64,000 bases of DNA, taken from assembly GCA_037892935.1 (NCBI GenBank), contig JAYXKI010000007.1, positions 1,798,001 through 1,862,000 of the forward strand, given 5' to 3'. The notes under the pieces were generated by a model. It was not told where the DNA came from, made no database searches, and saw only the letters and a list, made by a program, of their open reading frames with translations. Origin of the DNA: Phlebopus portentosus (taxonomy: Eukaryota > Basidiomycota > Agaricomycetes > Boletales > Boletinellaceae). Position numbers and translations under genes: made by a program. Shown in pieces: positions 22,683 to 34,528 of this stretch; position 1 is the stretch's first letter, and each line of letters starts with the position of its first letter.

Positions 22683-23442
22683 TACTTGAGTGGTTGTAGC
22701 GGATGCGTTCACGCTAGTTCTGGAGATGTCTTCATTGTGTCCTTGGGTGCGGTATTTATAGGCTTCATGAGACCAGGGAAGCTACATTGTATCCAGCACT
22801 TTGATACATGCTGTTGAAGAAGCTCCGGCAGAATAACTAGACCTTGACCATGAAGATTGCGAAGTTGCGAGGGGCTTTCGACAATGGTACTTTAATTAAT
22901 ACGTTACGGAGCTAAGGCGGGATACAAAGGGTCTCGAGAAAGACCTTTTGCTAAAGTCCGAGCTAGTCATTCATTTACCTTAGAAAGCCCACGCACAGGA
23001 AATCTAATCAGTTCAGATGCAGTTACTAGTAACACAAGATTTCGGAATTCTCTATGAGGACAGAATACACCGAAGGTTCTTTGCTAATCAGGGAGCGCCA
23101 CTAGATCAGTAGAGTACGGTAGATAGAATCTATTAGGTGAGGAACTAGACTGGGAGGTAGTCGATAGCATCTTGGTCTGTTTGAGGGAAGGAATTACAAA
23201 GCTGTCGGACGCTGAGACCAGCAATGGAACTAGCCAAAATCCGCAGATAGATAAATGACTCGTACGGCAATATTCATGACGCACAAGCTCAGTATACAGG
23301 CAGAAGCGGCGTGAACATTCAAGCGAGTCATCATCAGAAGCATTCAAGGCGGTTTGCATGAGAGAAGAGCGCTCAGATAGCACAAATTCTCAAGGAAATG
23401 TCAGAGTTTGTTCGGGTTGTCAATATTCGGTGGCGAAAGGCT
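22683..23442. other. Spacer between Fic/Doc copies 1 and 2
   Basis: It contains the promoter of copy 1 and the 3' flank of copy 2. Short frames on both strands do not resemble genes, and nothing else is recognised. Confidence 0.55.
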
Positions 23443-23913
23443 CTACCGCATACTAGCTGCTAAAGCCTCGATCCCCAGTTCCCCTGCCGCGACCTGTACA
23501 TATCGCTGGGCTAGGTGATGCAAAGCATCAGCCCCTTCCAGGCCGTCCGTCAGACCAAGCCGTCCTTGCATGCGCAGATACTCGTTGGCTAAGAAAAAGG
23601 CTTTCGCGACATGAACCTGGTCGATCACGGGAGGGGCAGAGAGCACATATTTACCCGTTCTCTTGTTTCCATCCATAAAAGGGTGCCCCATGATGATTCC
23701 GTACGACAATTGGGCGGCAAGGTATCCAGGGGACCGTTCTGGTTCGTACTGAGCGACATGAAGTGGTCTAGCGAGGGCTGACTCGAGTTCGTTCGGTTTT
23801 ACGATCACAGAGGTTGCAGGATGTACGATCTGGCGGTTTATTCGGGATACATAGCAAGGAGTGAAGAGACGCGAGAGGATATGAGCAGTAGTTGCGGTTG
23901 AGGCGACAGACAT
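23443..23913 (-). CDS. Doc-type Fic-domain protein, copy 2, apparently intact
   Basis: Exons 23655-23913 and 23443-23600 give 138 residues, the size of a free-standing bacterial Doc domain. Before the motif lies a Doc-like segment (VKPNELESALARP, then YGIIMG). The motif is HPFMDGNKRT, with catalytic His and the anion-binding Asn-Lys-Arg, followed by AFFLANEYLR. The 54 nt intron falls directly after the T codon of the motif (donor GTAAAT, acceptor GCGAAAG); removing it restores the canonical RTAFFLANE. Doc proteins are bacterial toxin-family Fic enzymes paired with Phd antitoxins. No Phd-like partner and no S/TxxxEG/N inhibitory helix was seen. An origin by bacterial transfer followed by intron gain is an inference. 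A role in this fungus cannot be assigned. Confidence 0.85.
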   Translation of the reverse strand: MSVASTATTAHILSRLFTPCYVSRINRQIVHPATSVIVKPNELESALARPLHVAQYEPERSPGYLAAQLSYGIIMGHPFMDGNKRTGKYVLSAPPVIDQVHVAKAFFLANEYLRMQGRLGLTDGLEGADALHHLAQRYVQVAAGELGIEALAASMR

Positions 23914-24261
23914 GGTGAGTACTGTACAAAATGAATTACAAGAGAACTTTTTGAGCGATTTTCCAAAATTGTCGTCGGAGATTAGAAAGCAAATTTGTGA
24001 CCCAAATGAGCTTCTCACTGTTCATCCGAAAGATGTCTAACTACACTGGGATAGTCCTTACTCGCTAGCACCGAGGGCTATGGTCGCAGACAGCCTTGTA
24101 CTTGCTGTAGGGGTGTAGTGTACTAAACGTTCTGACCAAGTTTATTTTGACTTGTCTTGCCATTTATAGAATGCATTCTATTCACGTGACGTTATGTCAA
24201 ATTTTGGTGTATGTATCTCTAAGCCATTTTTTGCTTTATGGTCTCGTCCTTGAGCTCACTT

Positions 24262-24570
24262 CCATTTGTCTGATAAAGTCAGTGGAGGACAGAACGAGAC
24301 ACTCAAAAACATAGCCGACTTGGAGAAGTCTGTGGCCGCCGCCCTTGAATCAAACACATCGCTCAATCGGCTAGCTGACCTCCTGCACATCGCTTCTTCA
24401 ACAAACGATGTAGCTGTCGCACTGTAAGCAGTCTTCGCACTCTACACATCGTTTATTCTCATAAACAAATCGGCGTTTTGATTCTCCCGGATGATGAAGA
24501 CAGGGACAGGAGGACGGTCCGGGCGTGGGGTTTGGTCCAACTGAATGCCTTTGCAGACCTGTTGTGTCGA
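24262..24570 (+). pseudogene. Displaced fragment of NOC4 first exon
   Basis: The sequence matches the first coding exon of NOC4 (29580-29870) in the same orientation, with substitutions. Examples are the segment for LKN-IADLEKSVAAALESN and the segment for LADLLHIASST. It carries in-frame stops (for example GCACTGTAAGC near 24420) and is truncated at both ends, so it is a dead duplicate. It joins directly to the direct repeat at 24575-24720. Confidence 0.85.
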
Positions 24571-24574
24571 TTCT

Positions 24575-24720
24575 CATAAGGTGAGCGACACACTATCTCA
24601 GTTACCAGTTTCGCGTTTCCTAGCTTGGAATTCTGGGATCTGGCGTCCAAATCCATCGGATGTATCACAATTTCATGAAACGGGCGCAGTCTTCAGGAGA
24701 ATTATGCCACAAAACTGTAA
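24575..24720 (+). repeat. Direct repeat, copy b (partner 21690-21850)
   Basis: This is the second copy of the repeat described at 21690-21850. It abuts the displaced NOC4 fragment, which suggests the two moved together. Confidence 0.75.
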
Positions 24721-26499
24721 GTGCGCCAACAAAACCGAGGGAACTAGTTTGCGTATAAAAAAAACCCATCGCAGCTCATCTGTGAAAGTGACACTCCTAG
24801 GCCTATGGTAAAGAGTCTTCTACCAGTCTGCCGACTCTCTTTAATCCATTGACGGATTCTCGCTTTCGTTTAGCGACTGGGTTGGAAATGGATCATTCCG
24901 TTCTAGTTAAAGCTTTCCCGTATGAGACTTCTAACCCGCCTGTCGAACGGCTTTGCCTTGCTGTCACAATAGATGACAAACAGGCTACATCATACTGTTG
25001 TTATACATACTAATTAGATCCTTGTCCCGAGATGGATATTAAGGGAATGCCCCCCCCCCCCGCGGAGATCACCTAAGTGAGTATCGAAACGCGATTATTT
25101 TGATGGTCCAATATATCCATATCGATTGGGAAGAACGCTGTTCTATGCAGTGCCCCATATGTCTGGATAATAGAACAATTTCATAAGAGCTTTCCATCTG
25201 TGCAGTTGAAATTGCGCTTGCTTGGTTTGACCCTTTTTTTGGTCATCGAGGCGAAAAAGATGTACAGCCTATAAGCCCGGTTCTGCGGCTCCTGCTTTTT
25301 GATACGTGGAGTTCCAATGGTACGTGTCATGTCATGAAGATTGAGTGATATTGACATGCTCACTGAACCCTCCGGCCTGTTTTCCCTTGGAGTACACTTT
25401 CTGTGGCCCGAAACACTCAAGTGAATTGCAGTGGTTCGACGAAACAACCCCGCGTGTCAAGGTCAAATTCGAGCAGGGCAGATCCTCGAGAACAATAATG
25501 CAAGTTGCTATCATGATATATATATGGATGATGGCTTACCAGGTCTTAGCTGGAACAGACTGAAGAAGCAACTATAGCGTTATAGGAGTTGCTGCGTGCT
25601 TCGCGTCGTTGTCAACTCCGTCGAAGTTCCAATGCCCTACTTCATGCATCCCTATTGATGCCACACAAATGTGCAACTTGATGCTGACAATCGTGTTCTG
25701 TACATACGACGAAAATACGCTTCACATCGTTGTGGACTGTTCGAGCGAGACATTCTTTCTCATACTCACTGCCGGCGCACAGCTAAACCCTGACGCACTT
25801 GATGAAGCTGAAAACTCTCTCTTGTAAGTTGTATGCATGCAAAGTCTCCTCTGGAACGCATTAGCCATGTTGGGCTTACCTTGTAATCCTTTCACCTCCG
25901 TGTTTACGAAACAAGGAATAGTCATGACCGAATTCAAGAAGCATGCGACTCTTTCAAAAGTGCGAAGATAAGATTGGTATTGGTATACTTGCGTGGATAT
26001 GATAGTTCATTCAGATCAATAATGCGAGGATGAATAGAATGTGCGGGTCTACATAGTTCAAACGAGTGACCGAGTGATACCAACGAGATAATGTTATTTC
26101 TAGCCCTTGCATAGGTGCCAAGTGAGATAAGGGGCACTTTGGTAACCATAGGAGAGCGGATAGATCTAAAATGCATGGCAATTCTATTTCAGTTCCATGA
26201 AGAATGGATCATATGAATCAAGACAGCACTGAAAATGTCCTGGTCTGTTTGAAAGTGGAACCTGGAGTCTGTAACGCGCCAATCAGAGCAGAGACAATAT
26301 TATGTGCTGGTACTGGCCAAACACCATAATACACGTCATATTTCATACCGCGTAAGCTAGTGAGCAAGCAGCAGCAGCGCAAAGATATAAATGAGATTGC
26401 TTGGGTCCCGAGCCATCACCAGAAGTGTCCGAGGTGTTTTGCGCGAAAGATGGCTAAGATTCTGAGAAAGAAAAAAAACCGCGCAAATAATGCTGATAT
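24721..26499. other. Accessory intergenic stretch without a recognised gene
   Basis: Features seen are a run of 11 C at 25050-25060 and a few short frames. One plus-strand frame ends at 25827 with the tail LNPDALDEAENSLL and looks somewhat protein-like, but it has no supported start, splice structure or family. The rest appears to be degraded sequence. Confidence 0.5.
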
Positions 26500-26993
26500 T
26501 CAATGGTCTACGGAAGAGCCTACGGAAGACGCTGTCCATCAAAGCCTCGACATCTGGTTCTCCTTTTGCAACTCGTATATAGCTCTGAGCTAGTAGTTGT
26601 AAAGCGTCGGCTTCTTGCGGGACGGACGTCCGTCAGACCAGGTCGTCCTTGCGCTCGGAGGTACTCGTTAGCCAGGAAAAAAGCTTTTGCCACATAAATA
26701 CACTCGGGCATGAAAGGCAGACAACATAGAATCTACCCGTTCTCTTGTTTCCATCCATGAAAGGGTGACCCATGATTATACCGTATGATATCTGTGACGC
26801 ATAATATTCCGGAGGTCGCTCTGGTTCGTACTGAGCGACATGGAGAGGTCTAGTCAGGGCTGACTCGAGTTCGTTCGGTTAAACAATCATCGAGGTCGCA
26901 GGATGCACAATCTGACTGTCGATTCTGGCTGCGTAACAAGGCGTGAAGGAGTGGGAGAGGATATGAGCAGCTGTGCTTGCAGACGACGGACAT
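26500..26993 (-). pseudogene. Fic/Doc-family gene, copy 3, disrupted
   Basis: It aligns along its length with copy 2. The start is at 26993. The Fic motif region lies at 26735-26770, and an intron sits at the same place just after the motif. The downstream AFFLANEYLRAQGRPGLTD segment is present. It is broken by a frame change soon after the start, by an AAA-to-TAA stop in the VKPNELES region (near 26880) and by a second frame change near 26620-26640. Shared intron position shows copies 2 and 3 arose by duplication after the intron was present. Confidence 0.82.
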
Positions 26994-27259
26994 GGCGGCC
27001 AAGCACAAGTGAGTTTCTTTCTAAATGCACGATGAAGGTTTTTGATCCCCGATTAGTGATCTGCCAATTACGGAAGGTATTACCCACGTGGGCGTCTTGA
27101 ACTTCTTAATTATTTACGTGCGTATAGCCGGTTCTGTCCGTAGTAGCTCGGCGATCTCTTGCTCTGAATAATAACCTTCAGATAAACTGGAGCCAGAACT
27201 CGAGTTATGGTGCTACACAATGGCGTAGCTAACTTTCAGAAACGTCTAGTACTGGGCTT

Positions 27260-29430
27260 CTACACCGCATCACAGACCCCTTCCCAGTTGCTTTCCTCGC
27301 TTTCGGTCAGAGCGGTCTACCCTCTAAAGATCTTTAGTCAACCAGGAGGATTGGTGTCGACTCTGGTAAGATATGTAACCTAAATGACAATGGCGACATG
27401 TGCTAATGTATAATGAGAAAAGTATAATCAAATGAACATTTAAAGTGAACTTGACTTGTAGCCCCTACAGTCCGAGATCCTGCAGTTTGTAGCGCTTTGA
27501 CTCGACATGGAAGCCATAATACCCCCGCGCAAACCTACAGTAGGCTTCATAAGCATCCTGGAACGGCGCCAAGGCACGCAATGCGCGATTGTGGGTGTCC
27601 ACAGTCTCATTTGCGATTGCGCAGAGCGATTCATATGCTGATATTTCACGGTTGCGAGCAGTGAGCCACATCAAAGCATCTTCTTCCCCTCCGGCCAGGT
27701 CCTCCTTATAGAAAGAGAATATGTCACTTGAAATCGGTGTCAAGTGATGGTCAAATTTTGCGCAAATAAAATGCGTACTTGAAAGTGCACACACAGTATG
27801 CGATATCTGGAAGAGCATATATCCAATGATGGACAGGCATGCTCGCAGGAAAGATGAAGGCAGAGAAGCCATTGCCAATTCCAGAAAGGCGACGGAAGAA
27901 CATAGGATATTCCGTGGCAGATGTCGGCATCTAGAGAGACATCAGTTAAAGCGACCCTTTAAAAAGAGCCTTCGACTGTGCCCACTCACAGGAACTCCGA
28001 GGACATCGTACTGAATCAGAAGCGAGGACAAGTAATCGAGCGTACTCGTCAATATAATATTACAAGCCACAGCATTGTGGAATCGGGGCATCTCCAGCAG
28101 AAGAGCAGCAAAGTCATCCAGTATCTTGAGCTGCTGAGGTTGACGAGCAACAAATCGAGATGCGAATTCCCGGATTGCATCGATATGGGATAAAAACAGG
28201 TCGTCAAGATAGGTCACAAAGCCCGTGAATAAGGCGATGTATATTCTAACTCTTTCATCACGTAGGTGGGAATAGCTTGTTGCTGCCATCGTCGCACCAA
28301 CCCCTATGGAGCGACGAAGAACTGCATCGTCTTCCAAAGGGTAGCCTCTAGCTGATGCTTCGGCCATACAGAAAGCCTCAAATTCGACGGGTTGTTCGGA
28401 ACCCTGATACGGAATATTGCATCGTTTCAAAAAATTAACGATAAAGTCGCGCAGCGATGCTCTATCAATCTGAAACGATAAAGTCAAATGATGCAGGTGA
28501 GTCGACACTGACAAATATAATAATGAACGTAAATTGTACCGGAGGAGACGAGTTTTCAGTCTTCGATCCACGAACGTCAGCGATTGATAGAGAGGACATG
28601 ATCGAAGAAGCAGGTTGGGGGAGGGGAGCTGGGGTGTAACACTCAGAAAAGTTACAGCTTTATACTGAGACAGACGTGATTTCAAGACCTTTTCTATGCA
28701 AGCGGCCGTAAAACGCAAAAGTTTTCATAGCTCGACGTAAACCTTGATGTCTTGCATGATAAAATTTCGTGATCCATGTCTCAACGTAGCTTTCGTATGC
28801 ACGCATGAAGATGTACTGGGACCTTTAAATCTAATGATTGTGGGTGATTGCGGAACAATCGTCCGATATAGGCGCAGTTGTCTAAGCCATAGATCTGTCG
28901 CAGTAGAAACCATTCAAGCGAGCGCTCGTGACGGCGATAGCATGCTTCCGGCGATGTACTGTTTTTTGAAAAGACTGAAGAAGGTATAAACCAGACAAAT
29001 AAACCGCACGAGCCATGTGCGATTTAGCTGGCATGCTTCACTTCGGGAATCGGGTTAACACCGCGCTCGTGGTGAACCCAAATTTGAATGTAACGATGAC
29101 GGTATGAGACACATCGATCAGAATTGCTGTGGAACGGCAGGTAACCATCAATAGCACGCAAACGCTCCATAGTGCACGCAAGTCCGAGTCGGACTGTCAT
29201 CCATCGATGCTTGAACGAGATGCGCCTCCATGCATGACTGCTTTTGGTCCGCGACATGTAAAAGTAATGTGTGAAGCAATTATGCACCCTTACCGGGACG
29301 AGTTTTGTAACGAGATGACAAAAGTTTCCCTTAGTCAGGAAATGCGAATGTGCTAACTGATGCAATTCGGACATGCTGGATGCTCCGAAGCACGTATCTT
29401 GTCGAGGTTGGAAAATCGAGAGCCTCGTGA
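27260..29430 (-). repeat. Arm 2 of the inverted duplication (partner 8190-10640)
   Basis: This arm contains the second TRI5-like cyclase and matching flanks in the orientation opposite to arm 1 (see that entry). It ends directly before the NOC4 promoter. Confidence 0.85.
27465..28599 (-). CDS. TRI5-like terpene (sesquiterpene) cyclase, copy 2
   Basis: Exons 28540-28599, 27990-28469, 27779-27930 and 27465-27726 encode 317 residues. Exons 3 and 4 have exactly the same lengths as in copy 1, and all three introns are in the same places (70, 59 and 52 nt). The second metal motif reads NDIFSFYKED after splicing. The first aspartate motif is LDDLFL, again lacking the final acidic residue. Family role is as for copy 1: class I cyclisation of farnesyl diphosphate in the cytosol. 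Copy 2 lacks one codon relative to copy 1 near EQPVEFEA. Both copies remaining open while flanking DNA has diverged suggests that selection keeps them. Confidence 0.88.
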
Positions 29431-29520
29431 GTAGAAGCGAGTACGGTCACGTGCGATGCCATTCAGCTCTCATCAAAAAATTTTGAACCTCGCCCTCAGT
29501 CATTTCGTCTCAATCTAGTC

Positions 29521-31692
29521 ATGTCAATGTCGAGCTCACTTCCGCCCTCAAAAAAGAGAAAAACTTCTGGAAAATTCGGTGGTTCGCAAAGCGAGACGCT
29601 CAAAACTGTTGTCGACTTGGAAAAATCCGTGACCGCCGCCCTCGAATCAAACTCATCGCTCAACCCACTAGCTGACCTCCTACACTTCGCTTCCTCAACA
29701 CATGACGCCGATGTCACGCTTAAAGCAGTCTTTGCGCTTTACAGAATATTTACTCTCATAGTAAAGAATGGTATCTTAGACTTCACGGATGACGAAGACA
29801 GTGGTAGTAGGAGGACAGTCCGGGCGTGGGTTTTGGCCCGACTCGATGCCTTTGCAGACCTCTTGTGCCGATTCCTTCAGGATGAAGAAAAAACATTGCG
29901 GGTACGTGGCACATCAGTAGACATATTTAGTTGTCTGACCAGTCCTTAGGTGTCCGCACTAAAGATTCTCTTTTCCCTTCTTCGCCAACTCTCATCTATC
30001 ATCGCTCCTAATGCACCGTCATCCTCCTCTTCGGCAAACCTGCAGTTCGACGTACCGTTCTTCCAAAAGATCGTTCGCGCACTCTTAGTTTGCCCACCGT
30101 GCACACCTATGCTGGAACATAAACGTCACCAGAAGCAAAAGAGCTCCGAAAATTCCGGGAATGAGATCGACACCGATGTGCGCGACCTGCTTTTGGAGAC
30201 CTGGCTGAATGTTTACGCAGACTTGCGATGGTTTTTCTTAAGGGAAGCAGCGTACGTCATCATACATATCTTTTTGGGTTCGCACATTATGCTAATAGAT
30301 CGCATAGTGCGTTACTTGAGAACGCTACTCTCGTAGCGTCTCATCCGTACCTTCCCGCAAATGCACTTTCTATACTCGAAAAGCTCAGCGGAATACCTTC
30401 CTTGTCCGATTCGAGCTTCCATTTCTCAAAAGAGCAATTTTGGATCGAGGCTCTTGGCAACAAGCCGAAGCTTAGCAAAAAGGGCACGTCTACTCAGCCC
30501 TCTGAGTCGGAGAGCGAGACAGACACGGACGAGAGAAAGGAGGATCCCGATGACTGGCGAGCATTCTTTGAAGATCCAAAGCCAGATTCTGGGAAGAAAA
30601 GTACCGGAACGGGAGGGAGGAGATTGTACACACTTCCAATCCATGCTCAGCTACATGCTCCAGCAGCACATCGAGCAGTTTTCACGCGCGCTTGGCTTGC
30701 TTTGTTACCGTTGCTTTCTCGTGGAGGCGAAGTCTTTCTTTCCGAGAAGGGAACGGAGGAGGATCAGGAGAATTTGGCGCTTGTCGCTCGTGCGCTTGTT
30801 GTTTTGCATCGGGGCGTACTGCCATACTTGACACGAGCCGTCCTTATCATGGACTGGGTAAGCTCGTGCGTTGATCACGGCGGATATGTCGGGCTTCTTG
30901 CTCTCAATGCGCTCTTCGTCCTCATGCGCGAGTACAACCTGTGCGTACATTCCCTCCTTTGCACCAGCCTTTCATTGATCCCACGCGTTATTGTAGAGAT
31001 TACCCCTCATTCTATACACGACTGTACGCCTTTCTCGACAAAACCGTTCTTCATACGCGGCATCGTGCCCGATTTTTCCGATTAACTGAATTATTCCTGA
31101 GTTCATCGCATCTCCCTGCAACGCTCCTAGCGTCCTTCATCAAACGCCTTGCTCGTCTTTCGCTGAGCGCACCCCCAGCAGGAATCATCATCGTCATCCC
31201 TTTCGTATACAATATACTTAAGCGCCATCCGGCACTCATGTGCATGATCCACAGAGTGGACGACTCTATTGGATCCGACGGAGACCCATTTGATGAAAAA
31301 GAGCCAAATCCTACGCTAACGAATGCCCTCAACTCTTCACTATGGGAGTTAGCAGCTCACAGACAGCACTATCACGCTCCTGCGTCGACTCTTGCTCGGG
31401 TCTTCGAAGAACCGTTTACTCGCCCCGGATTCTCAATGGAAGATTTCCTGGATCATACGTACAGCACGGTATGTCGCTGCTTTGTTCGAGCTCACAGAGA
31501 GACTTTTGTAAACTAAGTTTCTGATACCAGCTTTTCGAGACGGAAGCAAATCGTAAGCTCAAAAGGGAACCTGCCGTGCTGGAAGATGAACTCGAGCGAT
31601 CTAGACCGATGGTCGTCCGTACGGAGAACAGCAGGGACACCGATTCGCTTGTACAGTCGGACTTTGTGAGTTCCACGTGGGTTTTTGCTTGA
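29521..31692 (+). CDS. NOC4: Nucleolar complex protein 4 (NOC4)
   Basis: Exons 29521-29901, 29950-30251, 30308-30940, 30997-31468 and 31531-31692 give 649 residues with all phases consistent. NOC4 works with NOP14 in 40S subunit maturation and export in the nucleolus. The second half carries the CBF/Mak21-type conserved region (YVGLLALNALFVLMREYNL joined to DYPSFYTRLYAFLD, then SAPPAGIIIVIPFVYNILKRHP). Toward the end lies FETEANRKLKREPAVLEDEL, also typical of NOC4. A basic start (PPSKKRKTSGK) fits nuclear localisation. Intron 2 offers two in-frame acceptors 9 nt apart (after 30298 or 30307). Upstream it abuts the inverted-repeat arm. Confidence 0.92.
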
Positions 31693-32802
31693 CGCGTGTA
31701 TCGTATTATGTAGTCACCGTATTTGTGTAATCGGAAGGATAAGGGGGTTCATATTCATAGCACTTTGTCCTTGGAGCTTGTATCAGAAAGTTGCGAATTT
31801 AATAAAATTGAAATACTGACGACCGTTGATTTGGCGTCACTGCTTAGCTTTTTGTGCAGCTATGATCCACAGCAGATCATCTTCTAGCTCTGGGTCAGTC
31901 GGCCAGCCTTCTCAGGAAGTAAAATGTAAAGTAATAATACAGGCCGACTTACTTTTCCCTATAAGATGTAACGAGGTATCAATGAAGCAGAACGGTCTGG
32001 ATTTCCTAATGCGCCATATGTATTGTACTATACAGACGAAGTCCCGGGATCCGACCAAAGTCTTTGAAGGCGAGACTACGTGAGACTGACACGCTCTTTT
32101 CCCGCCAACTATCATAAACAACTAGATAGCGAAGTGACCGTATGGCGACTAGTTTCAGCAATGAACAATGCATCGCCGGATTCAATTGTGTCGATATATT
32201 AAAACGAGACTGGATCCTACTTACGGAGGATGTAGTGGCGGCTATTTGGGCACCGACATATCATGTTCCGTTTTCAGGACTCGAAGAACGGAATCCGTGA
32301 TCATATCGGGACGCGATTCAATCTAGGCAAAGGGCGCAAATTTTACGGAGATGCGTGGAGTAGCAGTCGCGCCAGGTGGTTTATCAAGATGTAGCACCGA
32401 TCCGTCCGCACGCGTATCAAGGAACGCGAGAGGTATACGAGCAGACATTATAATCCTCAAGCGTGCTGCAGTATTCCCCGGAGAGTTTCATTGGGATGGA
32501 TATTTGGAGGACACCGAAAAGCCCGACAGCGGGAAGCTGATCAACTGGGGGTCGAGTGATTTTGGTTGTACAAGTCATTCTTGAGAATTGAATTTCTCGT
32601 AGTATTTCTATGCGCGAGAGTTCAAATAGATCCAAGTAAAAAGATTTACCAAATTACAATGGTAAGTTACACGACTTCAGAGATCAAGAACAAGTTGTGT
32701 TTTTGTTTGCTCTAACACGACCATGTCACAGTTGGTCACAGTCACGTTTCAGCGCGTCCTCTCACTTTTTTCTTTCTTTCAGCTTGTCACGCAATAATTC
32801 GC
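31693..32802. other. Intergenic, no gene recognised
   Basis: The stretch holds the NOC4 3' flank and the promoter of the asparaginyl-tRNA synthetase gene. A 77-codon plus-strand frame at 32351-32584 has no recognisable family and no supporting splice sites. Pyrimidine-rich TTTTTTCTTTCTTTC at 32767-32781 precedes the next gene. Confidence 0.55.
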
Positions 32803-34378
32803 ATGTCTGGCGCGCTGCGTCGCACTTTCCCTCCTACTATCCGGCAGCTTCTGTCGAGTCAGCAAAGTCGTTGCCCGTCTCAGATACAAGTATGTGGATG
32901 GGTTAAGTCTGTTCGGCGTCAAAAGAATGTCTCTTTCGCCGTCGTCAGTGATGGAAGCTCGACTCGTGGATTGCAAGCCGTATTTCGAAAAGAGGTAGTC
33001 CCTGAAGGGTTCGTATAACTTAGCTTGCTTGCTCTCAAATAACAATAACAGAGTAGATCCGGAATACGGCAGACTGAACAATGGATGCAGCGTCAGACTA
33101 CACGGAAAACTCACCAAAAGTCTTGGAGCGGGACAAGATCAAGAGCTTTTAGTGGAACTCGCTGAAATTGTTGGTCAGTGCAATCCCGACGTGAGATTGT
33201 TCCGCTGAGATATGAGTGCACTGGCTGACAATATGATTCTTTGGCAGACTTATCCCATTCAGAAGCAGTCTCTAACGGTTGATTACTTGCGCGATCACTG
33301 TCATCTTCGAGCAAGAACAGATAAGATTGGCCAAATGTTGCGAATCCGCGACTGCCTCTCGGACGCAATTCACTCGTATTTTGAAGTCAGCTTACTACAT
33401 GTTTCTCATTCCCGTGTACTAACGAAGCCTCACTTCTAGAGCCAAGGTTTTATGTCCGTCCAAACGCCAATAATAACCTCAAGCGATTGTGAGGGAGCCG
33501 GGGAAACCTTCTCTGTTTCTGCTCCCGAATCATCCGCCAGAGAAGACAATGGAAATGATTGCGATGCGGCTTCCAGACACTTTTTCCGTAAAGAGGCTTA
33601 TTTGACCGTTTCGTCTCAGCTGCATCTTGAAGCTCTCGCTCACGCTCGATCGCGTGTCTACACTCTTTCCCCGACTTTTCGTGCGGAACGCTCACAGACG
33701 AGCCGACATCTTGCTGAGTTCTGGATGCTTGAGGCTGAGTGGACATTTGTGCAGCGAGTCGAGGAACTTTGCGACGTCGTCGAGGACATGGTTAAGCATG
33801 CAGTACTGGCGGTGATTGCACAAGAGGGAGGTGAAGAACCAGAATTAGGAACTCGGGTGACGGATACTTTCGCGCTGCAAAATCCGTGGGTCAGAATGAC
33901 CTACGCGGATGCCGTTCAGAAACTTCGTGCAGCATATGAACAAGACCGGACGTTATTTGCATTTCCGCCAGAATGGGGGAAAGGATTGCAAAGCGAACAT
34001 GAAAAATGGCTGGCTCATATGACTGATGGACCTGTGTTTGTCACGGATTATCCCGCCCCGTTGAAACCGTTTTACATGCGACTAAATGAAGATGGGCAAA
34101 CAGTCGCATGTTTCGACCTACTTGTGCCTGGAATAGGAGAGCTTGTTGGGGGATCAATACGAGAAGAACGCCTCGATTACTTGGACGAGGCTATGAAGAA
34201 ACACGGATTGATCGGAAGGGAGGAATACGATTGGTACAGGGATCTGCGGAAATATGGGGGCGCTCCCCATGGAGGGTTTGGACTTGGTTTTGAGAGATTC
34301 GTGAGTGCCATTGCTGGAATACCTAATATTCGAGAATGCATTGCAATGCCTCGGTGGTCATCAAGGATGCTACTGTAG
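32803..34378 (+). CDS. SLM5: Asparaginyl-tRNA synthetase, mitochondrial type
   Basis: Exons 32803-33008, 33052-33190, 33248-33385 and 33440-34378 encode 473 residues. It charges tRNA-Asn with asparagine using ATP. An N-terminal OB-fold anticodon-binding domain (IQVCGWVKSVRRQKNVSF) is followed by the class II core. Motif 2 is the TLSPTFRAERSQTSRHLAEF region. Motif 3 is GFGLGFERFV near the end. The GEGAGETF-like substrate loop appears as CEGAGETFSV. The C-terminus NIRECIAMPRW resembles bacterial and organellar AsnRS. The arginine-rich start (MSGALRRTF) and the short length without eukaryotic extensions point to the mitochondrial enzyme, but targeting is inferred. The symbol is that of the yeast orthologue. 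Confidence 0.93.
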
Positions 34379-34528
34379 AAACCAATCGACAATAATACAT
34401 CGAGCGCTTTGCTGGCGGAAGCGCAAAGAGCGAAGCCACCAGAGACATTCACGAGAGTTACATATCGCGCAGTACAAGCTTTGCCGTACATAACGACAAC
34501 TGTCCTGGACAGCGAGCTTAACAGTTTA

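Noticed and set aside
32351..32584. A 77-codon plus-strand gene upstream of AsnRS
   Set aside because: No family resemblance, no promoter or splice support; left as unassigned sequence.
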